NCBI GenBank assembly: GCA_020629815.1
Contig: JAHDCN010000134.1
Location: forward strand, 1-7,461
DNA length: 7,461 bases
Direction of reading: 5' to 3'
Source: Verrucomicrobiota bacterium
GTDB taxonomy: Bacteria > Verrucomicrobiota > Verrucomicrobiia > Verrucomicrobiales > DEV007
Part shown: one piece after another, positions 5,028-7,461 of the stretch
Position numbering within the stretch: the stretch's first letter is position 1
Layout of the letters: each line of letters opens with the position of its first letter
The notes under the pieces: generated by a model
Told to the model about the DNA's origin: nothing
What the model saw: only the letters and a program-made list of their open reading frames with translations
Database searches by the model: none
Position numbers and translations under genes: made by a program

Positions 5028-7461
5028 ATGGAAATCCGCACAGAAGATTACGAAACACTCGGAGAATTCTACCTCGGCCGGGAATACGACATCAAAAAGA
5101 AAGAGCTGCAGGACGACCTGCTGCTCTACGACTCGAAAGACCTCGTCACTCACGGTGTTGTTCTCGGAATGACCGGCTCAGGTAAGACTGGTCTTTGTAT
5201 CTCCCTGCTCGAGGAAGCCGCGATGGACAACATCCCGGCGATCGTGATCGATCCGAAGGGTGACATCGCCAACCTGCTGCTGACCTTTCCCGATCTGGCA
5301 CCCGAAGACTTTCGTCCTTGGATCAATGAGGATGACGCATCCAAAAAAGGCATCACTCCCGATGAGCATGCTGCCAAACAGGCTGCCCTGTGGAAAAAAG
5401 GGCTGGGCGAATGGGGGCAGGGCCCTGAGCGGATCAAGTCCCTGCGTGACAAGATCGACATGGCGGTCTACACGCCGGGATCCAATGCCGGCCTGCCAGT
5501 TTCGATCCTGAGTTCGCTCGATGTGCCGGAGTTTGAGATTCTCGACGATGCCGAGCTGCTTGGCGAACGCATCGAATCGACAGTTTCCAGTATTCTGGCT
5601 CTGGTCGGTGTGGATGCAGACCCGATTCAGGATCCCGAGCACATTCTGCTTTCCAATATTTTCGCTCATGCCTGGCAAGCCGAACAGGGCATCACTCTGG
5701 AGAGTTTGATCTCCCACATTCAGGTGCCGCCTTTCGACAAAATCGGCGTCATGGATCTGGAAACCGTCTGTCCCGAAAAAGACCGGCGCGGTCTGGCGAT
5801 GAAGATGAACAACCTGCTCGCCTCTCCCGGTTTCTCCACTTGGCTGAAAGGCGAAGCGCTCGACATCAAGCGCATGATGCATACGCCTGAGGGCAAGCCG
5901 CGTATCTCGATTTTCTCCATTGCTCACCTCAGCGACTCGGAGCGGATGTTCTTTGTTTCCCTGTTGCTAAACCAAATGCTCGGCTGGATGCGTTCGCAGT
6001 CCGGCACCACGAGTTTGCGTGCGCTGCTCTACATGGATGAAATTTACGGCTACCTGCCGCCGACAGCGATGCCGCCATCGAAGAAGCCGATGATGACCAT
6101 GCTGAAACAAGCCCGGGCCTTTGGTCTCGGCGTATTGTTGGCGACGCAAAACCCGGTCGATCTCGACTACAAGGCGCTGTCCAATATCGGCACCTGGTTT
6201 CTCGGTCGATTGCAAACTGAGCGCGACAAAGCACGCGTGCTCGACGGTCTCGAAGGCGCTGCCGCCGAAGGCGACAAAGGATTTGATCGCGGCAAAATGG
6301 AACAGCTGCTCGCTGGACTCGGCAGCCGGGTGTTCCTGATGAACAATGTCCACGAAGATGCGCCCGTGGTGTTTCATGTCCGCTGGGTAATGAGTTACCT
6401 GCGCGGTCCTCTGGCCCGTCGTCAGATCAAGCAACTCATGGCTGACCGCAAGGCGCAGGTCGAGGCAGCAATCGAAGCTGCACCCACGCCTTCGCCCGAA
6501 GCTCCGAAGCCCGCCGCGCCGCAGACCATGCGTCCGCGTCTACCCAAAGGTGCTGATGAATTTTTCATGCCCGCCGGAGCTGGCGTTCCCGGAGAGGAAA
6601 TCAACTACGTGCCCGCGATCATTCGCATTGGCGAAGCCCGCTACAGCGACCCGAAGAAAAACATCAACGGCGTCGAAGCCGTGGCGATGGTAAACAAATT
6701 CAATCCCGATACCGAAGAGATCGAGTGGAATCAGGATCTGGAATTACCCAACAACCTGACTCCTTCGCAGCTGGGACGTGACCCACTCAGTGGTGCTTCC
6801 TTCACCGGAATTCCGCAGTCGTTTCTCGAATCGAAAATGTGGACCACGATGAAGAAGGAATTGGTCGATTGGTTGTATGGCAATCACTCGCTGACCATTT
6901 TTCACAGCCCGCTGACCGAACAGTATTCCAACGTCGGCGAAAAGGAGGGTGACTTCCGTGCCCGCCTGGTTCACGCAGCCCATGAGATTCGCGACGATAA
7001 AGTCGAAGAGCTGCGCAAGAAATACGAGAAGAAGATCAAGACCATCGAAGACCGGGTCGAGCGCGCCATGGACGACGTGGCCGAGCAAAAGGCTCAGGCC
7101 AGCAGCGCCAAGCTGGATACCGCGATGCGCATTGGCGGCACGATTCTGGGGGCAGTGTTGGGTCGCAGTGTCAGCAGCCGGAGCCGCAGCAGCTTGTCCG
7201 GTGCGTCCCGCGCCTGGAAAGAAAGTCGCGACGTTTCCCGTGCCGAAGACAAGGTAGATGATTTGCAGGAGGAACTCGACGAGCTCGAGCGCGAAGCAGA
7301 AGAGGAAGTCGAAAAGCTCAAAGAGTCGATGGATCCGATGACGGAAAAACTCGAAGAAGTGCGCCTGACTCCACTGAAGAAAAACTGCAGTGCCAAAGCA
7401 GTCGGAGTCGTGTGGATGCCTTATCGAGTCAATCCTCAGCCGCAGCTGGGTGCAGCTTGGT
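5028..7461 (+). CDS. HerA/FtsK-like P-loop ATPase with C-terminal coiled coil and glycine zipper (3' end beyond window)
   Basis: An uninterrupted frame runs from ATG 5028 to the window end, 811 codons with no stop. Walker A is GMTGSGKT at 47-54. IDPKGD (74-79) follows the second strand, as in HerA/VirB4/FtsK-type ATPases. Walker B is RALLYMDEIYGY (331-342; Asp337, Glu338). ATQNP (372-376) is the sensor-type motif, and Arg394 in FLGRLQTERDK is a candidate arginine finger. These indicate a hexameric ATP-driven pump of the HerA-like (DUF87) kind. A Pro/Ala-rich linker (about 478-506) leads to a second domain (about 510-650). Next comes a charged helix (about 656-690), then GGTILGAVLG (703-712) containing GxxxGxxxG, a Ser/Arg-rich turn, and a long acidic coiled coil (about 738-780). 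A new folded part starts near 788. The substrate could be DNA or protein; none can be read from the sequence. No upstream partner such as NurA is next to it, and the downstream side is not visible. There is no Shine-Dalgarno; the start is chosen because the family-like sequence begins at once. Confidence 0.88.
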   Translation, partial: MEIRTEDYETLGEFYLGREYDIKKKELQDDLLLYDSKDLVTHGVVLGMTGSGKTGLCISLLEEAAMDNIPAIVIDPKGDIANLLLTFPDLAPEDFRPWINEDDASKKGITPDEHAAKQAALWKKGLGEWGQGPERIKSLRDKIDMAVYTPGSNAGLPVSILSSLDVPEFEILDDAELLGERIESTVSSILALVGVDADPIQDPEHILLSNIFAHAWQAEQGITLESLISHIQVPPFDKIGVMDLETVCPEKDRRGLAMKMNNLLASPGFSTWLKGEALDIKRMMHTPEGKPRISIFSIAHLSDSERMFFVSLLLNQMLGWMRSQSGTTSLRALLYMDEIYGYLPPTAMPPSKKPMMTMLKQARAFGLGVLLATQNPVDLDYKALSNIGTWFLGRLQTERDKARVLDGLEGAAAEGDKGFDRGKMEQLLAGLGSRVFLMNNVHEDAPVVFHVRWVMSYLRGPLARRQIKQLMADRKAQVEAAIEAAPTPSPEAPKPAAPQTMRPRLPKGADEFFMPAGAGVPGEEINYVPAIIRIGEARYSDPKKNINGVEAVAMVNKFNPDTEEIEWNQDLELPNNLTPSQLGRDPLSGASFTGIPQSFLESKMWTTMKKELVDWLYGNHSLTIFHSPLTEQYSNVGEKEGDFRARLVHAAHEIRDDKVEELRKKYEKKIKTIEDRVERAMDDVAEQKAQASSAKLDTAMRIGGTILGAVLGRSVSSRSRSSLSGASRAWKESRDVSRAEDKVDDLQEELDELEREAEEEVEKLKESMDPMTEKLEEVRLTPLKKNCSAKAVGVVWMPYRVNPQPQLGAAW

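Noticed and set aside
5178..5927. A 249-codon minus-strand open frame, and another at 5967-6434
   Set aside because: Both lie antisense to the ATPase frame, which has intact Walker motifs throughout. Their translations show no domain and mirror the codon pattern of the other strand.
3593..7461. A defence island built from FxsA (phage exclusion link) and a HerA-like ATPase
   Set aside because: FxsA is widespread outside phage contexts, the two genes are divergent and separated by a metabolic-type SDR, and no nuclease, SIR2 or other effector is present in the window.
1..7461. CRISPR array, tRNA or rRNA gene, insertion sequence, integration site
   Set aside because: No spaced direct repeats, no tRNA-like cloverleaf with a TTCGA arm in context, no transposase motif and no long terminal inverted repeats were seen. 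The window is almost fully coding.

Overview
The window reads as an ordinary stretch of chromosome from a Gram-negative-type bacterium of moderate G+C. The secreted DUF3500 protein, FxsA, the YggT tail and the large HerA-like ATPase would suit a member of the Verrucomicrobiota/Opitutae. That placement is an impression from protein style, not a search result. None of the seven visible gene starts has a convincing Shine-Dalgarno sequence, which also fits lineages that initiate without one. I see no tRNA, rRNA, CRISPR array, insertion sequence, attachment site or phage gene.

Layout. Bases 1-161 (+) are the last 52 codons of a YggT-family membrane protein. Only six bases after its stop it meets, tail to tail, a run of six minus-strand genes that occupies 168-4889. 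In transcription order these are: a short-chain dehydrogenase/reductase (4889-4110), an FxsA-family membrane protein (4075-3593), a secreted Pro/Tyr/Phe-rich protein of unknown function (3545-2967), a calcineurin-like metallophosphoesterase (2948-2115), a secreted DUF3500 protein (2078-1038) and a membrane-anchored protein of unknown function (986-168). Gaps are 18-51 bases and all genes are co-directional, so an operon is possible. Hairpins at the dehydrogenase stop codon and in the last gap (991-1024) could divide it into smaller units.

A 138-base divergent intergenic region (4890-5027) separates this cluster from a plus-strand gene starting at 5028. That gene stays open to the end of the window (811 codons seen) and encodes a HerA/FtsK-like P-loop ATPase. 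It has clear Walker A and B motifs and an unusual C-terminal arrangement of coiled coil, glycine zipper and coiled coil.

The genes do not form an obvious single pathway. Several concern the envelope: two secreted proteins, three membrane proteins, and a phosphoesterase whose relatives include lipid A enzymes. I found no convincing new multi-gene system. The items most worth a second look are the HerA-like ATPase with its glycine-zipper tail, the dehydrogenase that keeps Ser-Tyr-Lys but has lost two normally conserved Asn-containing motifs, the histidine-rich motifs of the DUF3500 protein, and the intergenic inverted repeats.
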